The notes: generated from the letters alone by a model not told the origin. A stretch of 64,000 nt of DNA from Kibdelosporangium persicum (GCF_013280595.1 NZ_JAAATY010000005.1:1-64000); one strand, 5' to 3'. Positions 36,502-47,904 are shown, numbered from the stretch's first letter. Program-made: numbers and translations.

Positions 36502-37269
36502 TCACATACCGACTGCGTGGAATCCTCCGTCAACCCAGACCATCGAGCCAGTCGTGGCGGGCAGCCAGTCCGACAGCAGCGCGCAGACCGACTTGCCGAC
36601 CGGCTCCGGGTCGTCGACCTTCCAGCCCAGCGGCGCGCGGGGACCCCACTGCTCCTCGATGTCCTTGAAGCCGGGGATCGACTTGGCCGCCATCGTGCGG
36701 ACCGGGCCGGCGGCGACCAGGTTCACCCGGATCTGCCGAGGGCCCAGTTCCTTGGCCAGGTACCGGGTCACGGACTCCAGGCCGGCCTTGGCCACGCCCA
36801 TCCAGTTGTACGCGGGCCACGCCTGACGGGCGTCGAAGTCCATGCCGACGACCGAGGAACCCTCGCTGAGCAACGGCAGCAGCGCCTTGGTCAGCGACAT
36901 GAACGAGTACGCCGAGACCTGGACGGTGGTGGCCACGTCCTCCCACGGCGCATCGAGGAACGGGTTGCCCAGGCAGGACGGGGGCGCGAAGCCGATCGAG
37001 TGCACGACGCCGTCGAGACCGTCCACGTGCTCGGAAACCTTGCCCGCCAACGCGTCCAGGTGCTCCTGGTTGGTCACGTCCAGCTCGATCACCGGCGCGG
37101 GCTTGGGCAGCCGCTGGGCGATCCGCTCGACCAGGCTCATCCGGCCGAACCCGGTGAGCACCACCTCGGCGCCCTGCTCCTGCGCGATACGGGCCACGTG
37201 GAACGCGATGGAGGCGTCCGTGATCACGCCCGTGATCAGCAGCCGCTTGCCTTCGAGCAGTCCAGACAC
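36502..37269 (-). CDS. inhA: Enoyl-ACP reductase InhA (FabI type)
   Basis: A 255-residue NADH-dependent enoyl-ACP reductase of fatty acid synthase II. It has the FabI-type cofactor loop LLITGVITDASIAFHVA near the N-terminus, VVHSIGFAPPS around the NADH nicotinamide site, and the catalytic Tyr and Lys in YNWMGVAKAG (Tyr-x6-Lys spacing). In mycobacteria it is the isoniazid target; no resistance statement is intended here. GTG at 37269 has GGGAG upstream. It lies 35 bp after fabG, the conserved fabG1-inhA pair. Confidence 0.95.
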   Translation of the reverse strand: MSGLLEGKRLLITGVITDASIAFHVARIAQEQGAEVVLTGFGRMSLVERIAQRLPKPAPVIELDVTNQEHLDALAGKVSEHVDGLDGVVHSIGFAPPSCLGNPFLDAPWEDVATTVQVSAYSFMSLTKALLPLLSEGSSVVGMDFDARQAWPAYNWMGVAKAGLESVTRYLAKELGPRQIRVNLVAAGPVRTMAAKSIPGFKDIEEQWGPRAPLGWKVDDPEPVGKSVCALLSDWLPATTGSMVWVDGGFHAVGM

Positions 37270-37304
37270 TTCGTTGTTCTCCCTTACGTTTTCGGCGCCG
37301 ATTC

Positions 37305-38060
<756 letters not shown>

Positions 38061-38095
38061 CTACCACCTGGTCCGAAGCATCCGGTCGGGACTTG

Positions 38096-38115
38096 TGGTG
38101 GGGCTAACCCCACCA
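38096..38115. promoter_or_regulatory. 20-bp perfect palindrome in the fabG/FtsX divergent region
   Basis: TGGTGGGGCTAACCCCACCA has 8-bp arms around CTAA, 95 bp upstream of the permease ATG at 38211. It is a candidate regulator site for the permease gene and perhaps fabG. The protein that binds it is unknown. Confidence 0.5.
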
Positions 38116-38210
38116 TGAATCAGCGGTTCTGCACCATGGGTCGGGCACCGTCCGCAGCAATAGCGTCATGCCACAAACAATCGGCCGAGGGATTGGAACG
38201 GACCGCGATC

Positions 38211-40670
38211 ATGCTGCGCCTGACGCTACGAACACTGCGCTACCGCAAGGGGGGTTTCGTCGCCACGTTCATCGCGCTGTTCTTCGGTGCGGCGATCGTG
38301 ATGGCCTGCGGTGGCCTGATGGAGACCGGGATCCGCACCGCGATCCCGCCGCAGCGGCTGGCCGGCGCGGACGCCGTGATCACCGCCGACCGGTCGGTCA
38401 GGATGGCCACCGACGCGGAGCCGGACGAGGACGGTTACATCGAGTACCAGTACTCCACGCTCACGGAGGACGTGCCGCTCGACGCAGGCGTCGCCGCCAA
38501 GGCCGCGGCTGTGCCCGGGGTGGCGCGAGTGGTCCAGGACATCGCCTTCCCCGTGGCCCTCGCGGGCACGACGACAACCGGCCACAACTGGGCTTCGGCC
38601 ACCCTGGCCGGTCTGAACCAAGCCGCGCCGCAGCCGGGCCAGGTGGTCGTGCCGCGGAGTTCCGGCAAGCAGGCCGGCGAGCGGGTGGACATCTCGGTAC
38701 GCGGCCAGGTCGCGCAGTACACCGTGGCCGGGACGTCCACGCAGTCGGTCGTGTACTTCGCGGACTCGGACGCGCAGCGCCTCGGCCGGCTGCTGGCGCT
38801 CGGCGTCGTCGCGCAGCCTGGCACGGATTCGTCGGCCTTGGCCAAGCGCCTGGCGGATTCGCTCGGGACGTCGGCGACGGTGTTGTCCGGTGACGACCGT
38901 GGCGTCGCCGAGCACCCGGAGGCCGGACAGCAGAGCGAAATCCTGATCACGTTGGCCGGGGTGTTCGGCGGCTTCGCCGTGATGGTCTCGATGATGGTCG
39001 TGGCCAGCACGTTCGGGGTGTCCCTGCAGCAGCGCAAGCGGGAGATCGCCCTGCTGCGGGCGATCGGCACGACGCCTGGCCAGATCCGCCGGATGATCTT
39101 CACCGAGTCGCTGGTGATCGCGGTGCTGGCCACGGCGGCGGCGTGGGTGCCGGGCTCACTGCTCGGCGGGTTCCTGTTCGAGCGGCTCGCCGAGTACGGC
39201 GTGGCGAGCCCGGTCGTGCAGTTCCACCAGGGCTGGATCCCGTCGATCGTCGGCGTGGGCACGGCACTGCTCGCCGGGGTGATCGCCGCCCTCGCCGGCG
39301 CCCGCCGTGCCTCCCGGACCCGCCCGACCGAGGCGCTCGCCGAGGCCGCCGTGCAGCGCAAGTGGCTCACCCCCACGCGGATGATCTTCGGGATCATCTC
39401 CTGCGCGGGCGGTCTGGCGCTGGGGATCATCTCGGTGACCGTGATGTCCGGCCCGATCGCCGCGTCCACCGCGGGACCCGCCGTGCTGTGCTGGGCAATG
39501 GCGTTCACGCTCTTCGCGCCCGGCGCCACCAAGGCCGTGATGGCGTTGCTGCGCGTGCCGATCCGGGCGTTCACCAAGGTCCCGGGTTCGTTGGCGGCCA
39601 ACAACACCAAGGTGCGTGCGGTGAAGCTCGCGTCCGTCGTGGCGCCGGTGATGCTGGCCTCCGGGTTCGCGTTCGCCCAGATCTACACGCAGACGACATC
39701 CGCCGAGTCGGCCCAGCGGGCGTACACCGAGAGCCTGCGGGCGGACGCGGTGCTGATCTCCGGCACCGGCGGCTTCTCCCCCGACGTGGTCGACACCGTC
39801 CGGTCGGTGCCCGGCATCACGGCCGCCTCGGAATGGGTCACCAGCGCGGGTTTCGTCGAGAGCCCGTACGACAGCGAGATCGGTGACGAGGGCCTGACGC
39901 TGCAGGGGATCACCGCGTCCGGTGCCTCGCTGACCGCGGTCCCGGTCGCGTCCGGTTCCCTGACGGACCTGTCCGGCGACACCGTGGCCCTGCCTGTCAA
40001 CCACGCGTCGGCGATGGGCGTGACGATCGGCGACAAGATCACGATGCGCTTCGGCGACGGCCAGACCAGCCCGGTTCGCATCGTCGCCCTGCTCGAACCC
40101 AACGACGTGTACGACAGCGCCTTGCTGCCCGCGCGGCTGCTGGCCAAGCACACCTCGGAGGGCGTCGCGAGCCAGATCATGGTCTCCGGCGACACGTCCC
40201 AGCTGGCGGCCCGCTTCCCCACCGCCCAGCTCGCCGACCGCTCGGCGCTGACCGAGGCCTACGCGGACGGCCTGGAGACCCAGGCGATGATCAACTATCT
40301 GATCGCCGGGATGATCATCCTCTACACGGCGATCTCGGTGATCAACACGCTGGTGGTGGAGACCGCCGACCGCCGCAGGGAGTTCGGCCTGCTGCAGCTG
40401 TCCGGCGCGCACCGCGGCCAGGTGCTGCGGATGATGGGCGTGGAAGGCGCGGCCATCACCCTGGCCGGGCTGATCCTCGGCACCATCGTGTCGCTGGGCA
40501 CCCTGGTCCCGTTCAGCCTGGCGGCACTGGACACCGTGGTGCCGTACGGTCCAATTTGGATCTACCTGGGTGTGTCGGCCGCCGCGGCCCTGCTGACCAT
40601 GGCGGCGACGATGATCCCGACCGTGATCGCCCTGCGCACCCGCCCGGCCGACACGGTCTCCGCACCCTAG
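38211..40670 (+). CDS. FtsX/MacB-type ABC transporter permease
   Basis: An 819-residue membrane protein with the doubled FtsX layout: membrane span 1 (about 18-38), a large external domain, three spans with the QQRKREIALLRAIGTTPGQIRRM coupling loop (about 270-370), a central span pair, a second external domain (about 520-690), and three last spans with ADRRREFGLLQLSGAHRGQVLRM. Such proteins export lipids, peptides or lipoproteins by mechanotransmission with an ATPase partner. No ATPase gene lies beside it, which is unusual. ATG at 38211 is the likely start, but the ribosome-binding site is weak. Confidence 0.88.
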   Translation: MLRLTLRTLRYRKGGFVATFIALFFGAAIVMACGGLMETGIRTAIPPQRLAGADAVITADRSVRMATDAEPDEDGYIEYQYSTLTEDVPLDAGVAAKAAAVPGVARVVQDIAFPVALAGTTTTGHNWASATLAGLNQAAPQPGQVVVPRSSGKQAGERVDISVRGQVAQYTVAGTSTQSVVYFADSDAQRLGRLLALGVVAQPGTDSSALAKRLADSLGTSATVLSGDDRGVAEHPEAGQQSEILITLAGVFGGFAVMVSMMVVASTFGVSLQQRKREIALLRAIGTTPGQIRRMIFTESLVIAVLATAAAWVPGSLLGGFLFERLAEYGVASPVVQFHQGWIPSIVGVGTALLAGVIAALAGARRASRTRPTEALAEAAVQRKWLTPTRMIFGIISCAGGLALGIISVTVMSGPIAASTAGPAVLCWAMAFTLFAPGATKAVMALLRVPIRAFTKVPGSLAANNTKVRAVKLASVVAPVMLASGFAFAQIYTQTTSAESAQRAYTESLRADAVLISGTGGFSPDVVDTVRSVPGITAASEWVTSAGFVESPYDSEIGDEGLTLQGITASGASLTAVPVASGSLTDLSGDTVALPVNHASAMGVTIGDKITMRFGDGQTSPVRIVALLEPNDVYDSALLPARLLAKHTSEGVASQIMVSGDTSQLAARFPTAQLADRSALTEAYADGLETQAMINYLIAGMIILYTAISVINTLVVETADRRREFGLLQLSGAHRGQVLRMMGVEGAAITLAGLILGTIVSLGTLVPFSLAALDTVVPYGPIWIYLGVSAAAALLTMAATMIPTVIALRTRPADTVSAP

Positions 40671-40680
40671 CCCCCGCCCA

Positions 40681-40732
40681 CCCCTCGTGAGTGTTTATCG
40701 GTGTTCTAACCCTGATAAACACTCACGAGGGG
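40681..40732. repeat. Palindromic repeat family, copy C
   Basis: Perfect 19-bp arms (40681-40699 and 40714-40732) around a 14-nt loop containing GTGTTCTAACCC. It lies 10 bp after the FtsX permease stop and 72 bp before the response-regulator gene on the same strand, the place expected for a terminator. Confidence 0.92.
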
Positions 40733-40804
40733 GTTGTGTGCTGGACAATGCGGGTGACCTCCAAGTCACCCGGGTTGGAGAAGACCACGTGAAGGAAGAC
40801 TGCC

Positions 40805-41464
40805 GTGCGGGTGTTGCTCGTCGAGGACGACGACGGTGTCGGTGACGCACTGACCGAGGCGCTGGCCGCCCGTGGCCATGTGCCGACGCGGGTTCGCCGC
40901 GGGGCCGACGCGCTCACCCGCCACCACGAGGCCGATCTGGTCCTGCTCGACCTTGGCCTGCCGGACACCGATGGCCTCGAGGTGCTGCGCATGCTCCGCA
41001 AGGTCGCGGACGTGCCGGTCCTCGTGCTCACCGCACGCGGCGACGAACGTTCTGTCGTCCGGGGCCTGCGGCTCGGTGCGGACGACTACGTGGTCAAACC
41101 GGTCCGGCTGGCCGAGCTGCTCGCCCGGATGGACACCATCACCCACCGGGCGGCCCGGTCGGCCGCGGCACTCACCAACGTCGTGCGGGTGTCCGATGTG
41201 GAGATCGACATGTCCGCCCGTCGCGTGCGGGTCGGCGGCGAGGAGACCTCCCTGACGACCAAGGAGTTCGAACTGCTGGCGGTGCTGGCGAGGCGGCTGG
41301 GCACCGCGGTCAGCCGCCAGCAGCTGATGGACGAGGTCTGGGGGGACGCCTACCTGGCCATCTCCCGGTCGCTCGACGTGCACATGACCCAGTTGCGGGG
41401 CAAGCTCAAGCGCCCTGGCCTGCTCACCACGATCAGGGGTTTCGGTTATCGGCTGGGTGAATGA
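40805..41464 (+). CDS. OmpR-family response regulator
   Basis: A 219-residue regulator. The receiver domain has VEDDDG near residue 6-11, the phosphorylation Asp in LLLDLGLPD (about residue 50), and Lys in YVVKP (about 97-101). The C-terminal winged helix includes TTKEFELLAVLARR and the SLDVHMTQLRGKL recognition region. It starts with GTG at 40805. The kinase gene follows with overlap, and a TAXI binding-protein gene follows that, so the three genes form one cassette. Confidence 0.94.
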   Translation: MRVLLVEDDDGVGDALTEALAARGHVPTRVRRGADALTRHHEADLVLLDLGLPDTDGLEVLRMLRKVADVPVLVLTARGDERSVVRGLRLGADDYVVKPVRLAELLARMDTITHRAARSAAALTNVVRVSDVEIDMSARRVRVGGEETSLTTKEFELLAVLARRLGTAVSRQQLMDEVWGDAYLAISRSLDVHMTQLRGKLKRPGLLTTIRGFGYRLGE

Positions 41465-41465
41465 C

Positions 41466-42830
41466 ATGCGGACGCGGCTGCTGGTGGTGCTGCTCCTGAT
41501 TTCCGCCACGGCGGTCGCCGGGTTCGCGTGGCCGCTGCTCGGCAGCACGGCCGCGGCCCGCACGCAGCAGTTGCTGATCTCGCGGACCGCGGAACTGGAC
41601 CGGTTCGCCGCGTTGGCACAGCAAGCCGACGACACCGGGGACATCAGCCAGTTGGCCATCGAAGTCCGCGCGTACACGGATCTCTACGGTGAAGCCGTCC
41701 TGGTGGTGGACACGCGCAAGCGTCAAGTCCTTGCCACGGGCGGACTTCGGGCCGACGATGTCGGGTCCCTCATCGACGGGGCGTTGCGCAACCAACCCGG
41801 GCCGCGGCCGGCGGAGTTACGGCCCTGGTCTTCGGGCGACCTGCTGCTGGCTCGTCCTGTCGGCGCGGGCACACGGGTCGCGGGCGCGGTCGTGCTCAAG
41901 GCGTCCGTGACGGCCGCGGCGTCGGACGTCGCGCACGACTGGCTGCTGATCGCTGTGGGAGCCTTGGCCGCCGCGTTGTTGTTCGTACTGCTGGCAGTGG
42001 TTGTCTCGCGTTGGGTGTTGCGTCCGCTGGCCCAGCTCGAACGAGGCGTGCTCGCTTTGGCCGCCGGTGAGCAGCGTACGCACGTGCCCGCCAGCGCCGG
42101 ACCGCGCGAACTGCGGGCGCTCGGAGCGTCGTTCAACAAGATGTCCGACGCGGTCGCCGAAGCCGCGGACCAGCAACGCAGGCTCGTCGCGGACGCGTCA
42201 CACCAGATGCGCAATCCGATGGCCGCGCTCCGGCTGCGCGTGGATTCCCTTGCCGGACAGGTGAAACCCGACGGCCTGCGGACGTACAACGGGTGTGTCG
42301 CGGAGGTCGAGCGGATGGAGTCACTGCTCGACGGCCTGCTCGCGCTGGCGACCGCGGAGAACGTCGACCACCGGCAGACCGAAGAGGACACTTGCGACGC
42401 CGCGACCGTCCTGGTGGAACGGTACGACGCCTGGCACGCCTCAGCGGACCAGGCCGGCGTGGAGCTTGAGCTCGGTACGGTGGAGCACTTCATCGTCGCG
42501 ATGCCCGACTCCGAGCTCGGCCAGGTGCTGGATGTGTTGCTGGACAACGCCGTCAAGTACGCGGGCACAGGCGCGCGGGTCGACCTCAGCTGCACCGGCG
42601 GAACGATCACGGTGTCGGACAACGGTCCCGGCCTGCCCGCCGAGGACCTCGCCCGCGCGACTCAGCGGTTCTGGCGGTCCAGTCAGGCCGGACCCGGCGG
42701 CACCGGGCTGGGCCTGGCCATCGCCGAACGCCTGGTCACCGCGCGCCACGGCACAATGTCCGTCGAGGCCGCCGAGCCGCACGGGCTCGCAGTCCGCGTC
42801 ACCCTGCCGATGGAGTCCCCATGCCCCTGA
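41466..42830 (+). CDS. Sensor histidine kinase
   Basis: A 454-residue membrane kinase. An N-terminal span (about 1-20), an extracytoplasmic sensor of about 120 residues, a second span (about 158-180), a HAMP-like linker, a dimerisation helix with the phospho-His in DASHQMRNP, and a C-terminal ATPase domain with the N box LDNAVKYA, G1 box DNGPGLP and G2 box GTGLGLAIA. The ATG at 41466 directly follows the regulator stop; a GTG at 41457 would overlap it. Signal unknown; the adjacent TAXI protein may be its ligand-binding partner. Confidence 0.92.
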   Translation: MRTRLLVVLLLISATAVAGFAWPLLGSTAAARTQQLLISRTAELDRFAALAQQADDTGDISQLAIEVRAYTDLYGEAVLVVDTRKRQVLATGGLRADDVGSLIDGALRNQPGPRPAELRPWSSGDLLLARPVGAGTRVAGAVVLKASVTAAASDVAHDWLLIAVGALAAALLFVLLAVVVSRWVLRPLAQLERGVLALAAGEQRTHVPASAGPRELRALGASFNKMSDAVAEAADQQRRLVADASHQMRNPMAALRLRVDSLAGQVKPDGLRTYNGCVAEVERMESLLDGLLALATAENVDHRQTEEDTCDAATVLVERYDAWHASADQAGVELELGTVEHFIVAMPDSELGQVLDVLLDNAVKYAGTGARVDLSCTGGTITVSDNGPGLPAEDLARATQRFWRSSQAGPGGTGLGLAIAERLVTARHGTMSVEAAEPHGLAVRVTLPMESPCP

Positions 42831-43768
42831 CCCGGCGATCAGTGTTGCTCGCCAGCCTCACCGGCCTCGCCGCCCTCGCGGGCTGCGGTGGCGGCTACTC
42901 CGGTCCACCCAGGACACTGTCCATCGCCGCGGGCGAGGAAGGCGGTTTCTACCTGGCGTTCGCCCGGCTGCTGGCCGGCCGGATCACCGCCGCCGAGCCG
43001 CGGCTGACCTGCACGGCACTGACCACAAAGGCCAGTCAGGCCAACCTGGAGATGGTGGTGACCGGCAAAGCAGACCTTGCTCTTGTCCTGGCTGACACCG
43101 CACAGACCGCGATGGCGGGCCGGAGTCCGTTCACGACACCGCTACCGGTGCGGGCGCTGGGCCGCGTGTACGAGAACTACATGCAGCTCGTGGTTCGCGC
43201 GAACGGGCCGATCCGCGGGATCGCCGACCTGACGGGACGAGCGGTGTCGCTGGGCGCGTCCGGATCGGGCGCCGCGTTGTTCGGCGACCGGCTGATCAGG
43301 ACGGCGGGCGTACACCCGCGCGTGGAACGCCTGCCGCTGGCCGAAGCCGTCGCTCAACTGACCGACGGCCGGATCGAGGCGCTGCTGTGGTCCGGCGGCG
43401 TGCCCACACCCGCGCTGGCCGAACTGGACAGCAAGGTCGGCATCCTGCTGCTGTCGCTCGACGTCGTCGCGCCGAGGCTCCGAGCGGAGTACGGCCCGGT
43501 TTACGAGACTGTGACCGTTCCGTCCGGCGCGTACCAGCACGTTCGGGATGTCCGGACGATCGGCGTGGCGAACCTGCTCGTCTGCTCGCCCACACTGCCC
43601 GACGACGTGGCCGGCGCGGTGGTGTCCGTGCTGGTCAGGCAGGCCGCGGAGCTCGTGCCCCAGCAGGCGTTGGGCACCCAGTTCCTCGACTCCCGGACGC
43701 TGATCGCGACCGCGGGCGTCCCGCTGCACCCCGGTGCCGCGGAAACGTACCGCGACCTGCACGGATAA
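42821..43768 (+). CDS. TAXI-family solute-binding lipoprotein
   Basis: A 315-residue protein of the TAXI subfamily of TRAP-transporter binding proteins. The N-terminus TRRSVLLASLTGLAALAGC combines a twin-arginine motif with a lipobox, so it may be a Tat-exported lipoprotein. LSIAAGEEGGFYLAFARLLA and GASGSGAALFGDRL are ligand-binding signatures of the family. The TRAP membrane subunits are not in the window. The ATG overlaps the kinase stop by 10 bp, a tight link that points to a sensory rather than transport role. The ligand is unknown (TAXI proteins often bind small carboxylates or amino acids). Confidence 0.88.
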   Translation: MPLTRRSVLLASLTGLAALAGCGGGYSGPPRTLSIAAGEEGGFYLAFARLLAGRITAAEPRLTCTALTTKASQANLEMVVTGKADLALVLADTAQTAMAGRSPFTTPLPVRALGRVYENYMQLVVRANGPIRGIADLTGRAVSLGASGSGAALFGDRLIRTAGVHPRVERLPLAEAVAQLTDGRIEALLWSGGVPTPALAELDSKVGILLLSLDVVAPRLRAEYGPVYETVTVPSGAYQHVRDVRTIGVANLLVCSPTLPDDVAGAVVSVLVRQAAELVPQQALGTQFLDSRTLIATAGVPLHPGAAETYRDLHG

Positions 43769-43856
43769 CGGTTCCGCGTTTCAAGATGCCGATCTGGGGG
43801 ACCCCTGAGACCGTAGGAGCAAGTGGTTCACCCTCTGCACTCAAAAGGAGTGTGCG

Positions 43857-44132
43857 ATGACCATCGAATCGATCCTCGGTGCGATCGTGATCGGTCTGAT
43901 CATCGGAGCGCTGGCCCGGTTGATCATGCCCGGCAAGCAGAACATCCCCATCTGGCTGACCATTGTGGTCGGTATCATCGCCGCCTTCCTCGGCAGTCTG
44001 GTGGCGAGGTGGGTCGGTGTGCAGGACACCCCAGGGATCGACTGGATCGAACTACTGTTCCAGCTCGGCGCCGCGATCCTGCTGGTGGGCATCGTCTCCG
44101 GAGCGATGGGTTCACGAAACGTCCATCGATAA
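43857..44132 (+). CDS. GlsB/YeaQ/YmgE-family small membrane protein
   Basis: A 91-residue protein with three hydrophobic spans (about 5-22, 32-52 and 66-84) and the family pattern GLIIGALARLIMPGKQ near the N-terminus. These proteins (also called transglycosylase-associated) are tied to envelope stress; biochemical role is unclear. The ATG at 43857 has AAGGAG at a good distance. It ends before palindromic repeat D. Confidence 0.9.
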   Translation: MTIESILGAIVIGLIIGALARLIMPGKQNIPIWLTIVVGIIAAFLGSLVARWVGVQDTPGIDWIELLFQLGAAILLVGIVSGAMGSRNVHR

Positions 44133-44148
44133 CACTTGACCAGGTCCC

Positions 44149-44196
44149 CCTCGTGAGTGTTTGTCAGGGTTAGAACACTGACAAACACTCACGAGG
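44149..44196. repeat. Palindromic repeat family, copy D
   Basis: Perfect 18-bp arms (44149-44166 and 44179-44196) and a 12-nt loop in the opposite orientation (GGGTTAGAACAC). The stem reads GTGTTTGTC/GACAAACAC, a paired change from the usual TATC/GATA. It lies between two convergent genes, 17 bp after the GlsB-like stop and 6 bp from the next stop. Confidence 0.92.
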
Positions 44197-44201
44197 TCTG
44201 T

Positions 44202-44798
44202 TCAGGTGTTTTGCTCGTACGCCACCGCCAGCCAGTAGCAGACCTCGTCGTCCACGTCCTCGACGTTCACCAACGGGATCCGGTGCGTCATGGCGTCGTC
44301 GCGCAGTACCTTCGCGGACTGCAGACGCGCGGCGAACCGTTCGTGGCCGCCCGACAGGTCCACGATCCGCAGACCCAGGTCCACCCGGGTCTTCGTGGTC
44401 GGTTTGACCATCGCGAACTTGCGGCGCCTGGTCCGCAGGGTCACGTACGTCTTGCGTGCCTGCACTTCGACAAGGCCCTGGTGGGCGATGCCCACCCCGG
44501 CCTCGATCACCTCGTTGAACACCGGGCGCAGGTGTTCCCGGTCGGCGAACTGGTCGTCGACCAGTTCCTCGGCCGTCTTGAGCAGGAACTCCGGGTAGCC
44601 GAACCGCTCCATGATCAGCAGCTGCTGGGCGTAGCCGTTGATGTTGCGGGTCTTGAGCCACTGTTGCAGCTCGTCGCGCGACGTGATGCCGGTTTCCCTG
44701 ATCCTGACGTTCCAGTCGTCAACGCCATGACCGGTCTGACGCTTGAGCAACTGGGCAGACCACTCGTGCATCTGCCGCCAGTCCTTGGCGTCGACCAT
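44202..44798 (-). CDS. DUF4287/DUF5655-type protein
   Basis: A 198-residue cytosolic protein. The first 75 residues (WRQMHEWSAQLLKRQTGHGVDDWNVRI) match the DUF4287 helical pattern, and the rest (GLVEVQARKTYVTLRTRRRKFAMVKPTTKTRVDLGLRI) matches the DUF5655-like sheet domain. Function is not known. The ATG at 44798 has GGAGG 4 nt upstream. It sits 26 bp downstream of the VWA gene on the same strand and converges with the GlsB-like gene across repeat D. Confidence 0.78.
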   Translation of the reverse strand: MVDAKDWRQMHEWSAQLLKRQTGHGVDDWNVRIRETGITSRDELQQWLKTRNINGYAQQLLIMERFGYPEFLLKTAEELVDDQFADREHLRPVFNEVIEAGVGIAHQGLVEVQARKTYVTLRTRRRKFAMVKPTTKTRVDLGLRIVDLSGGHERFAARLQSAKVLRDDAMTHRIPLVNVEDVDDEVCYWLAVAYEQNT

Positions 44799-44824
44799 GC
44801 CGCCTCCCCGGACACCGGGCCCTG

Positions 44825-45820
44825 CTACGGCAGCCGCTGCCCGATGAACAGCGCACTGGCCGCGGCGCTTATCGCCGCGATGGTGCCCAGTATCAACCAT
44901 GGCCGGCTGGCGTCGGCGTCTTTGATCTCATATCCGATTTGTTCGCCGAGCGTGTCGTAGACCTTGCGCAGCTCATCGGCGGTCGCGGCCTTGTAGAACT
45001 CGCCGCCGGACAGCTTGGCGACCTGCTCGAGCGAATCGTCGTCGACCGGCACGGCGGTGCGCCTGCCGTCGATGTCCACAGTGCCCTCGGTCGTGCCGAA
45101 CGAGATCGTGGAGACCGGGATCTTCACGTCGGCCGCGGCGCGGGCGGCGGTGAACATGCCGCGCGGATCGTCCTGGTTGTCGGTCGGAATGGTCTGCTTG
45201 CCGTCGCTCATCAGCACGATCCGGGCCGGCGGCGGGCCTTCCTGGCCGCCGACGACCTGCGAGAAGCTTTCGATCGACTGCAACGCGGAGAAGATCGCCT
45301 CGCCGGTCGCGGTGGACTGGGCCAGCCGGAGCGTCTCGATCGCCTTGACCACGCCCTGCCGGGACGTCGTCGGCGAGACCAGCACGGTCGCGGTCCCGGC
45401 GAACGAGATCAGGCCGAGGTTGATGCCCGGTGTGAGGCCGTCGGCGAACGACTTGGCCGCCGCCTGGGCCGCCTCCAGCCGGTTCGGTTTGACGTCCGTC
45501 GCCTCCATCGACAGCGACACGTCGATCACCAGCATCACGGTCGCACGGTTGCGCGGCACCTTCGCCTCGGCGGTCGGCCCGGCCAGCGCGATCGTGAACA
45601 ACGTGAGCGCCACCAGCAGCAGTGCGATCGGGACGTGCCGCGTTCTGCGTGCCCGCTTGGGCGCGACCTTCTCCAGCAAAGCGAGATTCGTGAACCGCAT
45701 CGTGTTACGGCGTCGCCTGCGCTGCAGCAGGACGTACCCGGCCACCAGCGCGGCGACCGCGATCAGGAGCAGGAACCACCACGCGTCGGCGAACCTGCCG
45801 AAACTCAGTCCCAGGAACAT
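44825..45820 (-). CDS. BatA-like VWA-domain membrane protein
   Basis: A 331-residue protein. Two N-terminal membrane spans (about 10-33 and 62-82) precede a von Willebrand A domain whose metal site is in [10 protein letters not shown] (DxSxS). A C-terminal span (about 308-325) follows. It is the third gene of a MoxR-DUF58-VWA set (Rv1479-Rv1481 in M. tuberculosis). Its ATG overlaps the DUF58 stop as TGATG. By analogy the set supports envelope growth or stress; the exact role is not settled. Confidence 0.9.
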   Translation of the reverse strand: MFLGLSFGRFADAWWFLLLIAVAALVAGYVLLQRRRRRNTMRFTNLALLEKVAPKRARRTRHVPIALLLVALTLFTIALAGPTAEAKVPRNRATVMLVIDVSLSMEATDVKPNRLEAAQAAAKSFADGLTPGINLGLISFAGTATVLVSPTTSRQGVVKAIETLRLAQSTATGEAIFSALQSIESFSQVVGGQEGPPPARIVLMSDGKQTIPTDNQDDPRGMFTAARAAADVKIPVSTISFGTTEGTVDIDGRRTAVPVDDDSLEQVAKLSGGEFYKAATADELRKVYDTLGEQIGYEIKDADASRPWLILGTIAAISAAASALFIGQRLP

Positions 45821-46763
45821 CAGGCCGCACCTCCTCCGGACCAGCCACGTTTGCGGGCCACGACGAACCGCACCGTGTCAGCCACCCAGTCGGAATCCGT
45901 ACGCAGAACCAGGTGCCCCGCGCCGGCCCGGCGGATCGCCGCCGCGACCTCGGCACGGTGCTGCGCGGCCGCGGCCGCGAACTCCCGGCGCAGCAGCGGC
46001 GTGGCGTGCACTTCACGCTGTCGGCCGGTCTCCGGGTCGGACAACACGACTGTGCCGACGTCCGGCAGGTCGACGTCCCGGGGGTCGAGGACCTCGATGG
46101 CGATCAGGTCGTGCCGGGCCGACAGGCCACGCAGCGCCCGCTGCCAGTTCACGTCCCCGAGGAAGTCCGAGATCACCACGACCAGCCCGCGCCGGCGTGG
46201 CGGCCGACGCAACTGCTCGATCAGCGTGGCCAGATCCCCGGCCGTGCCTTCGGGTGCGCTCGGCGTCTCCGCGACCTTGCGGATCAGACCGCGCGCGTAC
46301 GCCAGGCCGCCACGCGCCGGCACACGTGTCGTCTCTTTGCCCGTCGAGATGACCGCGCCGATCCGGTTACCGCCGCCTCTGGTGAGATGCGCGACGGCAG
46401 CCGTCGCCGCGACGACCAGATCGCGCTTCTCGCACGCGGCCGTGCCGAAGTCCAGGCTCGGCGACAGGTCGATCGCGAGCCAGGTCTCCAGCTCACGGTC
46501 GGCGACCGTCTCGCGGATGTGCGGCGTCGTGGTACGCGCGGTGACCGCCCAGTCCATCCGGCGCACGTCGTCGCCGGGCTGGTACGGCCGGGCCTCCCCC
46601 GGTTCGGTGCCCGGGCCGGGCACCAGGCCGAGGTGGTTGCCCTGCAACAGACCGTCGAGCCTGCGCCGGACGTCCAGTTCGAGCAGGCGCAGCCCGGCTT
46701 CCATCCGGTCGCCGCGCAGGATCGGCGGCGTCCACGAGGGACGCTCGGTGGTCTTCTTCTCGC

Positions 46764-46767
<4 letters not shown>
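45820..46767 (-). CDS. DUF58-family protein
   Basis: A 315-residue VWA-like cytosolic protein. DUF58 signature residues include [27 protein letters not shown] (about 60-86) and [11 protein letters not shown], a partial metal-site motif. It is encoded between MoxR and the membrane VWA protein. GTG start at 46767 overlaps the MoxR stop (GTGA), so translation is coupled. Together they probably form a complex with the AAA ATPase. Confidence 0.9.
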
Positions 46768-47819
<1,052 letters not shown>

Positions 47820-47904
47820 GGGCCAACCTCCAACAAGACACGGTTATCCACCGGGTCCCATCGAAACCGATCAGCGGTGTGACCTCTGTGAAGACGCCCC
47901 AAAA

